The translations under genes were made by a program, and so were the position numbers. DNA of 64,000 nucleotides from an uncultured Pirellulaceae bacterium (GTDB lineage Bacteria > Planctomycetota > Planctomycetia > Pirellulales > Pirellulaceae), in assembly GCA_937928555.1 (NCBI GenBank), contig CALFWR010000052.1, positions 1 through 64,000 of the forward strand, read 5' to 3'. The notes beneath the pieces were generated by a model that worked only from the letters and a program-made list of their open reading frames with translations, made no database searches and was not told the DNA's origin. Below, in pieces: positions 53,738-63,518 of this stretch (positions within the stretch are counted from its first letter, which is position 1; the number at the start of each line of letters is the position of its first letter).

Positions 53738-55627
53738 ATGACGGAACATTCACAAACATCGATCAATCATCTCAGCCCCGGTGAAGCGTCGCCCGCGGAT
53801 TCGGTCGATTCGACCCGCGACGATTCTGTTTTCAGAAATCCGATTCTTGGGAACGTGCGGGAGGCTCTTGATACTTCCGAATCGATCAACGATTTGGTGC
53901 GCAAGATGGCGGTCGTGGTCTGTCAAAACACGCAGTGCTTGGCGTTGTGGTTTGCGCAGCGGGATTCCAGCGACGCGCCGTGGCAGCTTCACGCGGTTTC
54001 CGATGAAAACTCCAGTGCGGTCAGCGATATTGCGGGTGAACGTTTGATCGACGTTTTGAATACGGCCAAACGCGCGAGTACCGTTTGCAGTCTTGCGATG
54101 GAGCCCAATCATTCGATTGTCGGGGCTTCGGTGGAACCGACGGCAATGGAACAGCAAATGGCGTTGGTGGGCGTGTTTTCGTCCCAGACTCAATCGGGCT
54201 TGCGGCAGCAATGGATGGTCTCGATTGCGGTGCAGGCCATCGGCCAGTGGGTGCAGAAAAGGGGCTTGGTTCAGGCGGCTTCCAGTCAAAAGCTGTTGGC
54301 TGATTCTCTGAATCTTGTTGCATCGATGAATCAGTCGTCGTCGCGTCAGGAGGCGGCCAACAATCTTGTCAACCAGCTTCGCAAGTTACTTGCCGTCAGC
54401 CAGGTTGTGTGGTGCGAAGGAAAAGCGATCGACAAAGCAAAACTGGTCGCGGTTTCGGAAGTTGAAAAGTTTGATCCCTGGAGCGAGTCGTCGCGTATCA
54501 CCACTGCGGCAGCGGCGCGGGCGATTGCCGGCGACGAACCGTTGGTCCTTGATGAACACCGAAGGCCAGAACCAACAGACGCGTTGGCGATGGAAGCGTA
54601 CTGCAAGGCCAATCGTTTTTCGTCCTGCGTTTGCGTTGGGGTCAGAGATCGCGACGGCCGCGCGTGCGGCAGCCTGTTGGTGGCAAGCGACAAAGCGACC
54701 TTGTCAGAGCATCAGGTTTCGCAAATTCAGCAGTTCGCGAGCCTGAATGGATTGCATCTGCATGTCGTGCAGCGTGCCAATCTTTCGATGTCCGAATTTG
54801 TTGGCGAGCGAGTCAGTGCGGTCCCCGGCAAGAAATGGTTTCGTGCAGCGATGCTTGTGGCCGCGGCGACGGTGGGGCTGTTGCTGATACCGATGCCCTA
54901 TCGGGTTGGTTGTGAGTGCGAAATTCAGCCATCGATTCGACGGTTTGTGGCCGCGCCGTATCAAGGTGCACTTGAGGAGGCGTTTGTGAGCCCCGGCGAA
55001 GCCGTCGTCAAGGACCAAGTCATTGCGATGATGGACGGCCGTCAGCTTCGGCATGAATTGACCGGCCTGCAAGCCGAATACAATGCGGCACGCAAGCGCG
55101 GCGATTCGGCGTTGGCTCAAGGCGAAGTCGCCCAGTCGCAGATCGCGCGAAGCGAAATGCGTGGGCTTGATTCCAGAATCCAGTCGCTCGCCGACCAGCT
55201 TGGCCGCCTCGAAATCCGCAGTCCCTATGACGGGATCATCATCAGTGGCGACCTGAAAAAAGCTGAAGGCGCACCGATGGAAATGGGACAAACGCTTTTT
55301 GAGGTGGCTCCTGCGAATGCGATGTTGGCTGAAATTTCGATTCCCGAATCGGAGATCCAGTACGTGGATGACGACAACAAAGTCGACATCAAGCTCAACG
55401 CGTTCCCGTTTCAGACATTCAGCGGACAGATTCGCGCGATCCATCCTGTTGCAGAAATTATCAATGACGAATCTGTTTTTGTGGCCGAAGTCGATCTTTC
55501 GAATACCGGCATCGCGATTCGGCCGGGCATGAAGGGTTCGGCGAAGGTATCGACGTTTTGGCGTCCCTTGGGCTGGAACCTTTTTCACAACGCGTGGGAA
55601 ACCGTGCGCTGCTGGACGGTATGGTAG
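53738..55627 (+). CDS. soluble sensor-like domain fused to HlyD arm
   Basis: The 629-residue protein has a long cytoplasmic N-terminal region (about 1-360) with two GAF-like stretches, a single membrane helix at about 370-390 (AAMLVAAATVGLLLIPMP), and an HlyD-like periplasmic part. The latter has lipoyl halves GALEEAFVSPGEAVVKDQ and LEIRSPYDGIIISG around a short hairpin. The GAF assignment is from fold-like pattern only. It lies 58 bp after the adaptor gene and overlaps the M50 fusion gene by seven bases, so the three are co-translated. A sensor controlling an export arm is inference. Confidence 0.82.
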   Translation: MTEHSQTSINHLSPGEASPADSVDSTRDDSVFRNPILGNVREALDTSESINDLVRKMAVVVCQNTQCLALWFAQRDSSDAPWQLHAVSDENSSAVSDIAGERLIDVLNTAKRASTVCSLAMEPNHSIVGASVEPTAMEQQMALVGVFSSQTQSGLRQQWMVSIAVQAIGQWVQKRGLVQAASSQKLLADSLNLVASMNQSSSRQEAANNLVNQLRKLLAVSQVVWCEGKAIDKAKLVAVSEVEKFDPWSESSRITTAAAARAIAGDEPLVLDEHRRPEPTDALAMEAYCKANRFSSCVCVGVRDRDGRACGSLLVASDKATLSEHQVSQIQQFASLNGLHLHVVQRANLSMSEFVGERVSAVPGKKWFRAAMLVAAATVGLLLIPMPYRVGCECEIQPSIRRFVAAPYQGALEEAFVSPGEAVVKDQVIAMMDGRQLRHELTGLQAEYNAARKRGDSALAQGEVAQSQIARSEMRGLDSRIQSLADQLGRLEIRSPYDGIIISGDLKKAEGAPMEMGQTLFEVAPANAMLAEISIPESEIQYVDDDNKVDIKLNAFPFQTFSGQIRAIHPVAEIINDESVFVAEVDLSNTGIAIRPGMKGSAKVSTFWRPLGWNLFHNAWETVRCWTVW

Positions 55628-57837
55628 AAAATTCCAAAGCAGGAGTTCCAGCGGTGATGAGCGGCGGATTGCCTGACAACCAAAACGATCCCAAGCAGGC
55701 GTGGCTGGGCACGGTTCTTGAGCTGCGGAAGGAGCTCAAGTTCGAGCCACGTTGCCAGGCGGGTTCAAGTTTTGTGCTGGTCGAAGATCCGGTCCGCAAC
55801 AAGTTTTTTCAGATTGGCGAACGAGAATACGCCGTCGCAGCGACGCTCGATGGAACCCTGAGTGTCGACGAGATCGTGCAGCGGTTGGGTGACGTCGAAG
55901 AAGATTTTGTCGTTCGGGTAACACAGTGGCTTGTTCAGGGCAATTTGGCTTACGTGGTCGGCAGCGACAGTTCCAAACGGATCAACACTCAGGTCGCCAA
56001 CGCGGAAAAGGCAAAACTGATCGGCAAGCTCAATCCGGTGTCCTTTAAGGTAAAGCTTTTTAACCCGACGAAGGTTCTGGACGCGTCGGTGCCTTTCGCA
56101 AAATGGATATTTTCAAAGGCTTTTTTTGCGATCTGGTGCGTGATCGGAATCTTGGCATTGCAGACGATCCACGGGTCATGGGATCAAATGGGCGCCGCGT
56201 CGGCGGGGATCCTTTCGGGCGGAAGATGGGTCTGGATGATCGTTCTCTGGCTGATTCTGAAAGTCGTCCACGAGGGTGCCCACGGTGTGGCGTGCCGAAA
56301 GTATGGCGGCGAGGTGCCGGAGGCTGGCGTGCTGATACTGCTGTTCACGCCGATGCCGTATGTGAATGTGACTTCGATGTGGCGGTTTGCCAATCGTTGG
56401 CAGCGGATCGTGGTCTGTGCGGCGGGGATGTACGTCGAACTGTTTGTCTCTTTTGTGGCGATTCTTGTTTGGAAGCACTGCGACGCGATGGTGTCGAGCC
56501 TTGCGTTTGACCTGTTCATTATGGCCAGCGTGACCACGATTCTGTTCAACGCCAATCCGCTGATGCGATTCGACGGTTACTTTATTCTTGCGGACGTGCT
56601 GGGGATTCCCAACCTGTACCCCAAAGGAACAAAGTGGGTGGGTGATCGATTGAAGGCGTTGGTATTGGGTACGCCGAAGACGCCGAATTTGATACCTTCG
56701 GGTGAATTCTGGCAGGCGGCCATTTACGGATCGATGGCGTTTGTCTGGAAGATTCTGGTTTCTGTAAGTTTGACCATCGGAGCGAGTGTGCTGTTTCCCA
56801 ACTTCGGGATCTTTTTTGCGATCATCGGCAGCGTCTTTTGGGTGTTGATGCCGCTCTATCAGCAGTACAGGCAAACGCTCGGTGCGGCGGCAAGGCATCC
56901 GGTCAATCGAATTCGGGTCGTGATCAGCGGGGCGGTGATCGCAACGGCGATTGTGTTGCTGTTTGGATTCTTTCGCGGGCCGGCAACCAAATCCGCCCCG
57001 GCGATTGTCCAATTTGCAGACGAAACAATCGTGAGAACCGAAGCGTCCGGTTTCGTCGAAGAGATTCATGTCACCTCGGGGCAGACAGTGGAGGCAGGCC
57101 AATTGCTGGTCCGGTTGCGGAACAGGGCTTTGGAAGACGAAGTCACGGCACTGGATTGCAAAGTCAATGAATCCAAAATTCAGGTTCGCATCTACCAGCA
57201 AACCGGAGAGTCAGGGTTGGCCAGGTCCGAAGAAGAAACGTTGGCCGGGCTTGTCAGGCAGCTGAAAGACAAACGGGAACAGGCCAGGGCTCTCGAAATT
57301 CACGCGCCCTTCGCGGGGGTTGTATTCCAGCGGCAGCTTGAGAGTCTGCAAGGCCGATTCGTCGATAAAGGCGACACGGTTTTGACACTGGCCCGCAAGG
57401 ATACCAAAGAAATCGTCGTTCTAATCGACCAGCGTGACCTCGAGTCGGTCAAAGAGAATCGCGAGCAGACGGTGCGGGTGATGATCCGGGGAATGCCGAT
57501 CTTTGATTCGAATTTGATGGACTCGCAGATCAATCCTCGGGCATCGACGGCCACATCGTACCCGTCGTTGTGTGCCCATGCGGGCGGGATGTTGGAAGTG
57601 AAGCCTGTTTCAGATCCGGGCTCAGGCGAGGAATCAGGGTTTGAGTTGTTGGACCCCCGTTTCACGGCACGACTGCCGATCGGTCCCGACGTCGGAACGA
57701 GCCTTCATTCGGGTCAGCGTGGATGGGCGTATATCAAATCGCCGCAACAGTCGATGGGTGGGTACCTTTACATCGAAGCGTGCGATTGGCTGAAAAAGAA
57801 AATCGAACTCGCCACACAAGCTGCATTGATGCAATAG
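55621..57837 (+). CDS. PqqD-like / M50 metalloprotease / HlyD fusion membrane protein
   Basis: The 738-residue homologue of the protein at 21190-23445 has the same order. PqqD-like residues are at 45-110 (SSFVLVEDPVRNKFFQIGE). The M50 domain has zinc motif HEGAH at 217-221 and NANPLMRFDGYF further on. Several helices follow, then an HlyD arm with EEIHVTSGQTVEAGQLLVRL and EIHAPFAGVVFQRQ. ATG 55621 overlaps the end of the previous gene (TGGTAG). Site-2 proteases cut within the membrane; the HlyD arm could receive or move the product. Substrate unknown. Confidence 0.87.
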   Translation: MVENSKAGVPAVMSGGLPDNQNDPKQAWLGTVLELRKELKFEPRCQAGSSFVLVEDPVRNKFFQIGEREYAVAATLDGTLSVDEIVQRLGDVEEDFVVRVTQWLVQGNLAYVVGSDSSKRINTQVANAEKAKLIGKLNPVSFKVKLFNPTKVLDASVPFAKWIFSKAFFAIWCVIGILALQTIHGSWDQMGAASAGILSGGRWVWMIVLWLILKVVHEGAHGVACRKYGGEVPEAGVLILLFTPMPYVNVTSMWRFANRWQRIVVCAAGMYVELFVSFVAILVWKHCDAMVSSLAFDLFIMASVTTILFNANPLMRFDGYFILADVLGIPNLYPKGTKWVGDRLKALVLGTPKTPNLIPSGEFWQAAIYGSMAFVWKILVSVSLTIGASVLFPNFGIFFAIIGSVFWVLMPLYQQYRQTLGAAARHPVNRIRVVISGAVIATAIVLLFGFFRGPATKSAPAIVQFADETIVRTEASGFVEEIHVTSGQTVEAGQLLVRLRNRALEDEVTALDCKVNESKIQVRIYQQTGESGLARSEEETLAGLVRQLKDKREQARALEIHAPFAGVVFQRQLESLQGRFVDKGDTVLTLARKDTKEIVVLIDQRDLESVKENREQTVRVMIRGMPIFDSNLMDSQINPRASTATSYPSLCAHAGGMLEVKPVSDPGSGEESGFELLDPRFTARLPIGPDVGTSLHSGQRGWAYIKSPQQSMGGYLYIEACDWLKKKIELATQAALMQ

Positions 57838-57889
57838 CTGCAAAAGCTCGCCATGCCTGCGATTGATCCAGCCCTGATCAAACGTGCTG

Positions 57890-59176
57890 TTATTGCGCGG
57901 CCGAAGGAGCGAGTCGGCTTTTTCGATCGGCGACTGATTGACGGATGTACTGCTGGACCAAATGCTGCAACTGCTCCAGGGGTAAAGCGTAGGTTGCGGC
58001 CCGTCCGGCGCGTGCGATGTTGATGCCGATCACATTGCCGTCGAGATCGGTAACCGGTCCACCGCACTGTTCAGGAAACAGCGGGGCGTCGTGTTGGAAG
58101 ACCAGAGGAAAGTTGCTGGACCGTTTGCTTGGGATCGCACCCAACCGGCTCATCATCTTGAAACGCTGGGCTTGCACGCCGGAGATTTCCAGCGTGCCAA
58201 GGGTTGCTTCGGTGTCGGTGCTGACGCCGTCGCGCAGGTATTTGATGGCGATGGTCCGCCCGGGGCCTTTGAGCCGAATGGCTTTGACCAGTTCGGCAAC
58301 GGTGCGGATTTCGGTTCCGTCAATTGCGGTGATCACGTCACCGTCGCGCAGGCCGGCATTCCATGACGGTTCGCCTTTTTCGATTTGCGTGACCTTGATG
58401 CCGCCGGGGACTTCGTCTGGATCGACTCCCAGTTTGGCCTGTTGGCCAGTTCGCGTTGAACGGGCACCGACGCTGAACGTCCCGATCGAAAACGGTTTTC
58501 CGTTGGGGGCTGGGAGAAGCACAAACGCGCCCGGTTGAGTCTTCTTTTGATTCCACTCGATCGGTTCCAGTGCGTTGTCGACATTGAGGAAGGCGACGTC
58601 GTTCTGGTCATTCCAATACACAAGCTCGGCGTCGAATTCCCTCGCGTCGCTGGTGACGACCTTGAGATACTTTCGTTTTTTGACTTCGCTGAGTTTGGTC
58701 GCGATCAGTCCGCTGGCGTCAACGACGGTGCCGAGTGCAATCTGGCGTTTGCCGGACATAATCGCGACGCTTGAGGGCACGACTTTGGCGACCTGTTGGC
58801 TGAGTGCGTCCAGCAGGGCAGGGGATTGCCGCTCCAGTGGCCCCACCTTGCGGTTCCTCAGGCTTGGCAGTTCAAACTTGAGAGCGATGTTGCCACCATT
58901 TTCGTCGACTTTGATTCTGTCGAGCCCTTCGAAGGGATTGATGGGATCGTCGCGGAATCGAAGAAACTCTTCAGGTGTGAATTCGACGGTTGTCGTTTCG
59001 TCGTCGATGGCTTGTTGGAACTTGTCGCGAAGGTCTTCGTCAAGGTCTTCGAGCATGCCTTCGAACATGTCCTGAACATCACGCGGCAGCTGCGCGTGAC
59101 AGGGAGTTGTCATCATGGACATCGCCAGTGAACACAGGCAAGCAGACAAGAGATGACATGTTTTGAAGAACGGCAT
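57890..59176 (-). CDS. degenerate HtrA-like protein with Cys in the serine position and an internal PDZ
   Basis: 428 residues with a signal peptide to about 28. The first trypsin-like half (VPSSVAIMSGKRQIALGTVVDASGLIATKL) lacks the catalytic His. A PDZ domain follows (GIKVTQIEKGEPSWNAGLRDG, about 265-345), and only then the strand with the nucleophile motif FPEQCGGPVTDLDG near residue 368, where Cys replaces Ser. So the PDZ is inserted inside the protease fold. It starts 17 bp after an intact HtrA gene, and the two form an operon. Confidence 0.82.
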   Translation of the reverse strand: MPFFKTCHLLSACLCSLAMSMMTTPCHAQLPRDVQDMFEGMLEDLDEDLRDKFQQAIDDETTTVEFTPEEFLRFRDDPINPFEGLDRIKVDENGGNIALKFELPSLRNRKVGPLERQSPALLDALSQQVAKVVPSSVAIMSGKRQIALGTVVDASGLIATKLSEVKKRKYLKVVTSDAREFDAELVYWNDQNDVAFLNVDNALEPIEWNQKKTQPGAFVLLPAPNGKPFSIGTFSVGARSTRTGQQAKLGVDPDEVPGGIKVTQIEKGEPSWNAGLRDGDVITAIDGTEIRTVAELVKAIRLKGPGRTIAIKYLRDGVSTDTEATLGTLEISGVQAQRFKMMSRLGAIPSKRSSNFPLVFQHDAPLFPEQCGGPVTDLDGNVIGINIARAGRAATYALPLEQLQHLVQQYIRQSVADRKSRLAPSAAQ

Positions 59177-59193
59177 TGTTTTACTTCCTTGAA

Positions 59194-60165
59194 CTATCGC
59201 AGTCGAATTTCCATTTCCATAATTCGTTCGCCCCTGCGAATTTTAATGCGGGCGACATCGCCGGTAACCCGGGTTTTGATCGTGTCGATCAACTGTTGTC
59301 CGTTTTCGATTTTGATTCCGTCAAATTCGAGGACAACGTCTCCGCTTTGAATTCCTACGTCCGCTGCCGCTGAATTGACTTTGACTTGCGTCACTTCGGC
59401 GGTCCTTTTGTCGATTCGAATTCCAAGCCGCGGTGGTTTGGGGTCGCCGCCGTTGTCGGAAAGTTCGGGAAGTTGTCCCCATGTTTCGCCGCGACGCAGT
59501 CTTTTAAAATCGCGTTCAAAGATCTCGATTTTGACGTGCCGGTTTTCGGCAACCGAATCTCCGATCGAGCTGTGAATCGCGATCAGTTTTCCATCCAGAT
59601 CGAACAGTGGTCCACCGGAGTCGCCGCCGATCAGCACTGCATCGGTGACCAGCTGATGATTGTTGCGTGAGAGAATTCGTCCGGATCGAACCGGTGGCCG
59701 CCGCCCCAGTTCAAAACCTCCCGAGTGGCCCAGCGAAACGACCCAGCCTCCATCATCGATGGATGCCGATTTTCCGATTTTGACAAAGGGCCACGGTCCG
59801 GGGTCGGTGATCTTGATCAGGCCCGCGTCGATGTTCAGATTGCGACCCAGGGGAGTCGCGTTTGCGGTTCTTCCGTCGGGAAGCAGAACCCGGTACTCGT
59901 TTTGGCCAACCATCACGTGTCCGGCGGTCAGCACGTAACCCTCTTTGCTGATGATGACACCGCTGCCCATTCCGACGCCATCGTCGACCGCGACGCAGGC
60001 AGCCATGTTTTTGTCGGCCACTGCACGGATCTGATTTTGGACTTTCTGGAGTTGTTCAAGGACGGGGCTTGAGGGTGGCTGTTGCCCAGAAGCGGTGCCT
60101 GTCAGTGCAAGAAGTGCGGCCAGAGAGGTCGCCAAAAGCGATGCAACAAAAGATAACCTTGTCAT
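59194..60165 (-). CDS. HtrA/DegP-type serine protease with PDZ domain, catalytically intact
   Basis: 323 residues from ATG 60165 (MTRLSFVASL), with a signal peptide to about 27. The trypsin domain has GYVLTAGHVM (His near 81), NIDAGLIKI (Asp) and IGGDSGGPLFDL (Ser near 181), all three intact. One PDZ domain covers about 235-320 (AAADVGIQSGDVVLEFDGI). It should degrade or chaperone misfolded periplasmic proteins. It is paired with the degenerate relative downstream. The frame opens to 60243 without a better start. Confidence 0.92.
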   Translation of the reverse strand: MTRLSFVASLLATSLAALLALTGTASGQQPPSSPVLEQLQKVQNQIRAVADKNMAACVAVDDGVGMGSGVIISKEGYVLTAGHVMVGQNEYRVLLPDGRTANATPLGRNLNIDAGLIKITDPGPWPFVKIGKSASIDDGGWVVSLGHSGGFELGRRPPVRSGRILSRNNHQLVTDAVLIGGDSGGPLFDLDGKLIAIHSSIGDSVAENRHVKIEIFERDFKRLRRGETWGQLPELSDNGGDPKPPRLGIRIDKRTAEVTQVKVNSAAADVGIQSGDVVLEFDGIKIENGQQLIDTIKTRVTGDVARIKIRRGERIMEMEIRLR

Positions 60166-60390
60166 CAATGGTCCCGTGGGATTCGACAGGTGAGTCTGCT
60201 TTTTCTTTGATCGGACAACCGCCGCTGAAGACTTCACCCGCATATTCTAACCCTGAAGTTCCTTTTCCGCTTTGCAGAATGCCGGCAATCGACAGTCTGT
60301 GGTGAAATTGTTTGCAAAAAGTTGGTTAAGATATGCACTGCTATTTTTCCGCAAGCACAAAAAAGACAGCTTGGTAGATCATTTCGAAGG

Positions 60391-61533
60391 ATGAACATGA
60401 AAGACAATTCACAGCGACAAAGTAAATCCCATTCGTTTGTTTCACGTCGAAGTTTTGTCGCAGCGTGCAGTGCTTCACTGGCCGTGGGGGCTTCGTCGGT
60501 CGCAGCGGCAGCGCCGGCGATTCGGACCAGCACGCGAAAACGAGCGCAGGACAACGAGCAGGTCATCATCGGAACAGGCGACTACCGGTACAAAGTCGAT
60601 CACACGTTTTGCCAGTTACCGAAAAGATTCAAATGGCAGACGACGCACAATGTCTGCGTCGATTCGAAAAACAATCTGTACGTGATTCACGAAGGTAAAT
60701 CGAAACGCAAAGACCACCCTTCCATTTTTGTGTTTGACCCCACAGGCAAATTCCTGCGTGCGTTCGGTTCGCAGTTCCAGGGAGGTGGGCACGGCATCGA
60801 GATCCGCAAAGAAGGTTCCGAAGAAATGCTTTATGTGGCGGCCTATCAGGGCGTCAAAGCCATCGCCAAGATGACGTTGACGGGCGACATCGTCTGGTAC
60901 CAGAAGGCTCCGATGGAATCCGGGGTGTACAAGGAAGGCGAAGACGTATCGACGAAATCGAGTTGGAATCGCAAGGGCTTTCTGCCGACGAACTTTGCGT
61001 TTCTGGATGATGGAGGATTTCTGTTGGCTGATGGCTATGGATCGTATTTCATTCACGAGTACGACAAAGACGGCAACTGGAAACGTTGCTTTGGTGGTGC
61101 GGGTAAAGGAAATGGGAAGTTCAAACTTTGTCATGGTTTGTGGGTCGACGATCGCCCGGGCCGCGAACAGCATCTCTACGTTACCGACCGTAGCGTGAAC
61201 ACTGTCCAGGTACTTAAGCTTGACGGGACGCACGTCGAGACCAAGAAGGACTATTTGTTGCCGGCCAATGTCGATACCTACAAGAATCTGATGGTGATTC
61301 CGGAGCTCAAGGCACGGCTGACGATTTTGAACGAGAAAGACGAAATCGTGGCCAGGTTGGACGATGGTCAGGAACGGCTTGGCCAGATCGACAAGCTGCG
61401 GACAAAGCCGAAGCAATGGAAAGACGGCCAGTTCGTGCACCCCCACGATGCCTGCTTTGATCTGGAAGGCAATTTGTTCGTTGCCGAATGGGTGAGTACC
61501 GGTCGCGTGACCAAGCTGACGCGGGTCAGTTGA
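60391..61533 (+). CDS. Tat-exported beta-propeller protein
   Basis: 380 residues from ATG 60391. A twin-arginine signal SRRSFVAACSASLAVG is at about 20-40. Propeller segments follow: NVCVDSKNNLYVIHEG, GIEIRKEGSEEMLYVAAYQG, LWVDDRPGREQHLYVTDRS and DACFDLEGNLFVAEW. The pattern is like NHL or peptidylglycine-alpha-amidating lyase propellers, but no enzyme role is proven. Tat export implies folding in the cytoplasm, perhaps with a metal. Confidence 0.82.
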   Translation: MNMKDNSQRQSKSHSFVSRRSFVAACSASLAVGASSVAAAAPAIRTSTRKRAQDNEQVIIGTGDYRYKVDHTFCQLPKRFKWQTTHNVCVDSKNNLYVIHEGKSKRKDHPSIFVFDPTGKFLRAFGSQFQGGGHGIEIRKEGSEEMLYVAAYQGVKAIAKMTLTGDIVWYQKAPMESGVYKEGEDVSTKSSWNRKGFLPTNFAFLDDGGFLLADGYGSYFIHEYDKDGNWKRCFGGAGKGNGKFKLCHGLWVDDRPGREQHLYVTDRSVNTVQVLKLDGTHVETKKDYLLPANVDTYKNLMVIPELKARLTILNEKDEIVARLDDGQERLGQIDKLRTKPKQWKDGQFVHPHDACFDLEGNLFVAEWVSTGRVTKLTRVS

Positions 61534-61648
61534 GTTTCGCGCCAAGGTGACGATTTGGTTGGGCCGTTGCGGCTTGGTAAGCAAGCGGTACGCGTGATGT
61601 GTCGGGTCACTCGACGCGGCGTTACCGGGGATTTGATTGGCGATGTGG

Positions 61649-62539
61649 CTACATCTTTTCGCCACAGTACTTGCAATACAGCGCGTCTTCGTCGTGGCCT
61701 TCGGTGACGCATGAGGAGCACGAACGTGCAACGATGTTTTTCTTGCGCTTCTTTGAGTCAATAATCTCCGCCGATACGAAACCCGTTGGCACAATGATCA
61801 GGCTGTAGCCCAGTAGAATCACGAAAGCCGACAGGAACTTTCCGGCAGTAGTTCTTGGAACAATGTCACCGAAGCCAACGGTCGTCATCGTGACGATCGC
61901 CCAATAGATTCCTTCCGGGATGTTTTTGAATAATGAGTCATCCCCGTATTTTTCGACTTCATACATCAAAGTGCCGGCCATGGTCACGATGACCATCACG
62001 GCGAACAGGAACACGACGATCTTTGCGCGTGAACGCCAGATCGCAGAACCAAGCTCTTCGGCTTCGTCCTGAAACCAGCTAAGCCTGAGTATACGGAACA
62101 CACGCAGAAGCCTGAGGCTTCGAAGCACGCTGAATGACCGGCCAGTTCCTGAAACGATCAACAGGTAGTCGGGGAGAAATGAAAACAGGTCGATCAGTCC
62201 CCAAAAACTTGTGGCGTATCGAGTCGGCCGCCTGACGCAGTAGAGTCGCAGCAAGTACTCGATTGTAAACAGAATGGTAAATCCCCAACTGATCCAGTAA
62301 AGGTTCTTTGCGGCTTGGCTCTGAAACGTGTTGGTGTTTTTGTCAAATCCAAACCCTTCTACCGACTGCCAGCAAACGATGACTAGGCTTGCCAAAATCG
62401 CAAGCAGCAAGGCCACGTCAAAGACCGTGCCCCAGAACGTGTCGGCCTCAAAGATGATCTCGTGGATCTTTTCGCGAGTCGGCGAAAGGACCGGAGGTGC
62501 TTCGGCATCCTGTTCGTCGTTTTCGATTTCCTGGCTCAT
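61649..62539 (-). CDS. voltage-gated potassium-type ion channel with C-terminal zinc ribbon
   Basis: 296 residues from ATG 62539 (MSQEIENDEQ). Six membrane segments with an S4 voltage sensor (VLRSLRLLRVFRILRLSW with spaced Arg) and the selectivity filter TMTTVGFGDI mark a Kv-type K+ channel. The cytoplasmic tail ends in four cysteines as CSSC...CKYC, a zinc ribbon. Such a tail in a bacterial Kv channel is uncommon to my knowledge. The frame extends to 62698, but the start before the acidic segment is better. Confidence 0.9.
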   Translation of the reverse strand: MSQEIENDEQDAEAPPVLSPTREKIHEIIFEADTFWGTVFDVALLLAILASLVIVCWQSVEGFGFDKNTNTFQSQAAKNLYWISWGFTILFTIEYLLRLYCVRRPTRYATSFWGLIDLFSFLPDYLLIVSGTGRSFSVLRSLRLLRVFRILRLSWFQDEAEELGSAIWRSRAKIVVFLFAVMVIVTMAGTLMYEVEKYGDDSLFKNIPEGIYWAIVTMTTVGFGDIVPRTTAGKFLSAFVILLGYSLIIVPTGFVSAEIIDSKKRKKNIVARSCSSCVTEGHDEDALYCKYCGEKM

Positions 62540-62648
62540 CGTGGTCCCGCTGTTTCGGTGTGGTGTCCTGATTTTGGTGATCCGGGTTTTGGAGGCAAGA
62601 CGAATCTGGCACAATCGCACTTTCCTGTTCGCTAAAATTCCCCGGTTA

Positions 62649-63404
62649 TTGCCGAGTTTTCGTTTGGATTGTTCGCCCCAAAAATTGCTGGTTGTCATCG
62701 CGACCTACAACGAGATCGAGAACTTGCCGGAGCTGGTTGAGCAAATCGAAAGCTTGCTGCCGGTTGCCGATATCCTGATCATTGACGACCAGTCGCCCGA
62801 CGGGACCGGGAATTGGTGCGACGAAAGAAAAGCCGCAGATCCCCGTTTGAGCGTGATTCACCGCCCCGGCAAACTGGGGCTGGGGTCGGCCGCGATCACC
62901 GGATTCAAATACGCGATCAGCCACAGTCAAGAGTATCCCTTGGTGGCCACGATGGACGCCGATTTTAGTCACGATCCGCAAAGCCTTGTGGAGCTTGTGG
63001 CGTTTTTGGAGCAAGACCACGATCACGAGTTTGGGATGGCGATCGGGAGTCGCTACGTTCCCGGTGGTCGGATCGAGAACTGGCCATGGACCCGGCGGCT
63101 TTCCTCCAAAGCCGTCAACCTGTGGGCGCGACTGTGCTGCGGTGTTCCGACTCGTGACAACAGCGGTGCCTTTCGCGTGTACCGACGAAGCACCCTCGAG
63201 CGGATCGGCGTCGAGACCATTCAAAGCTCCAGCTATGCCTACCTTGAAGAGATTATTTGGCGGGCCAACAGAAGTGGGATTCGGATGCGGGAGCTACCAA
63301 TCGTTTTTCGCGACCGCGAGCTGGGCCATTCGAAAACTTCCCTGGCGTTGGGTGTGTCGGTATTTTGGCACCTGCTGCGAATTCGCCTTGGCCGGGTTCG
63401 GTAG
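62649..63404 (+). CDS. GT2 glycosyltransferase, DPM1-like polyprenol-phosphate mannosyltransferase
   Basis: About 251 residues from TTG 62649 (TTG 62664 is also possible; no ATG fits). It shows VVIATYNEIENLPELVEQI, LIIDDQSPDGTG, the metal motif ATMDADFSHDP and VPTRDNSGAFRVYRR. The C-terminal membrane segments of the full DPM enzymes are missing, as in DPM1. It would move mannose or a similar sugar to a polyprenyl phosphate. It is divergent from the channel gene with about 110 bp between starts; the start is uncertain. Confidence 0.85.
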   Translation: MPSFRLDCSPQKLLVVIATYNEIENLPELVEQIESLLPVADILIIDDQSPDGTGNWCDERKAADPRLSVIHRPGKLGLGSAAITGFKYAISHSQEYPLVATMDADFSHDPQSLVELVAFLEQDHDHEFGMAIGSRYVPGGRIENWPWTRRLSSKAVNLWARLCCGVPTRDNSGAFRVYRRSTLERIGVETIQSSSYAYLEEIIWRANRSGIRMRELPIVFRDRELGHSKTSLALGVSVFWHLLRIRLGRVR

Positions 63405-63518
63405 TGCTAGCTGCACGTCGGCAGTGGTTATGCGACGCAGCGGGCGCGGGGCGGACTTCTATTGAATCGAAAACGCGAAATGGCATAAAATTCTGGGAAA
63501 ATCCCCCTACTTTGAATC

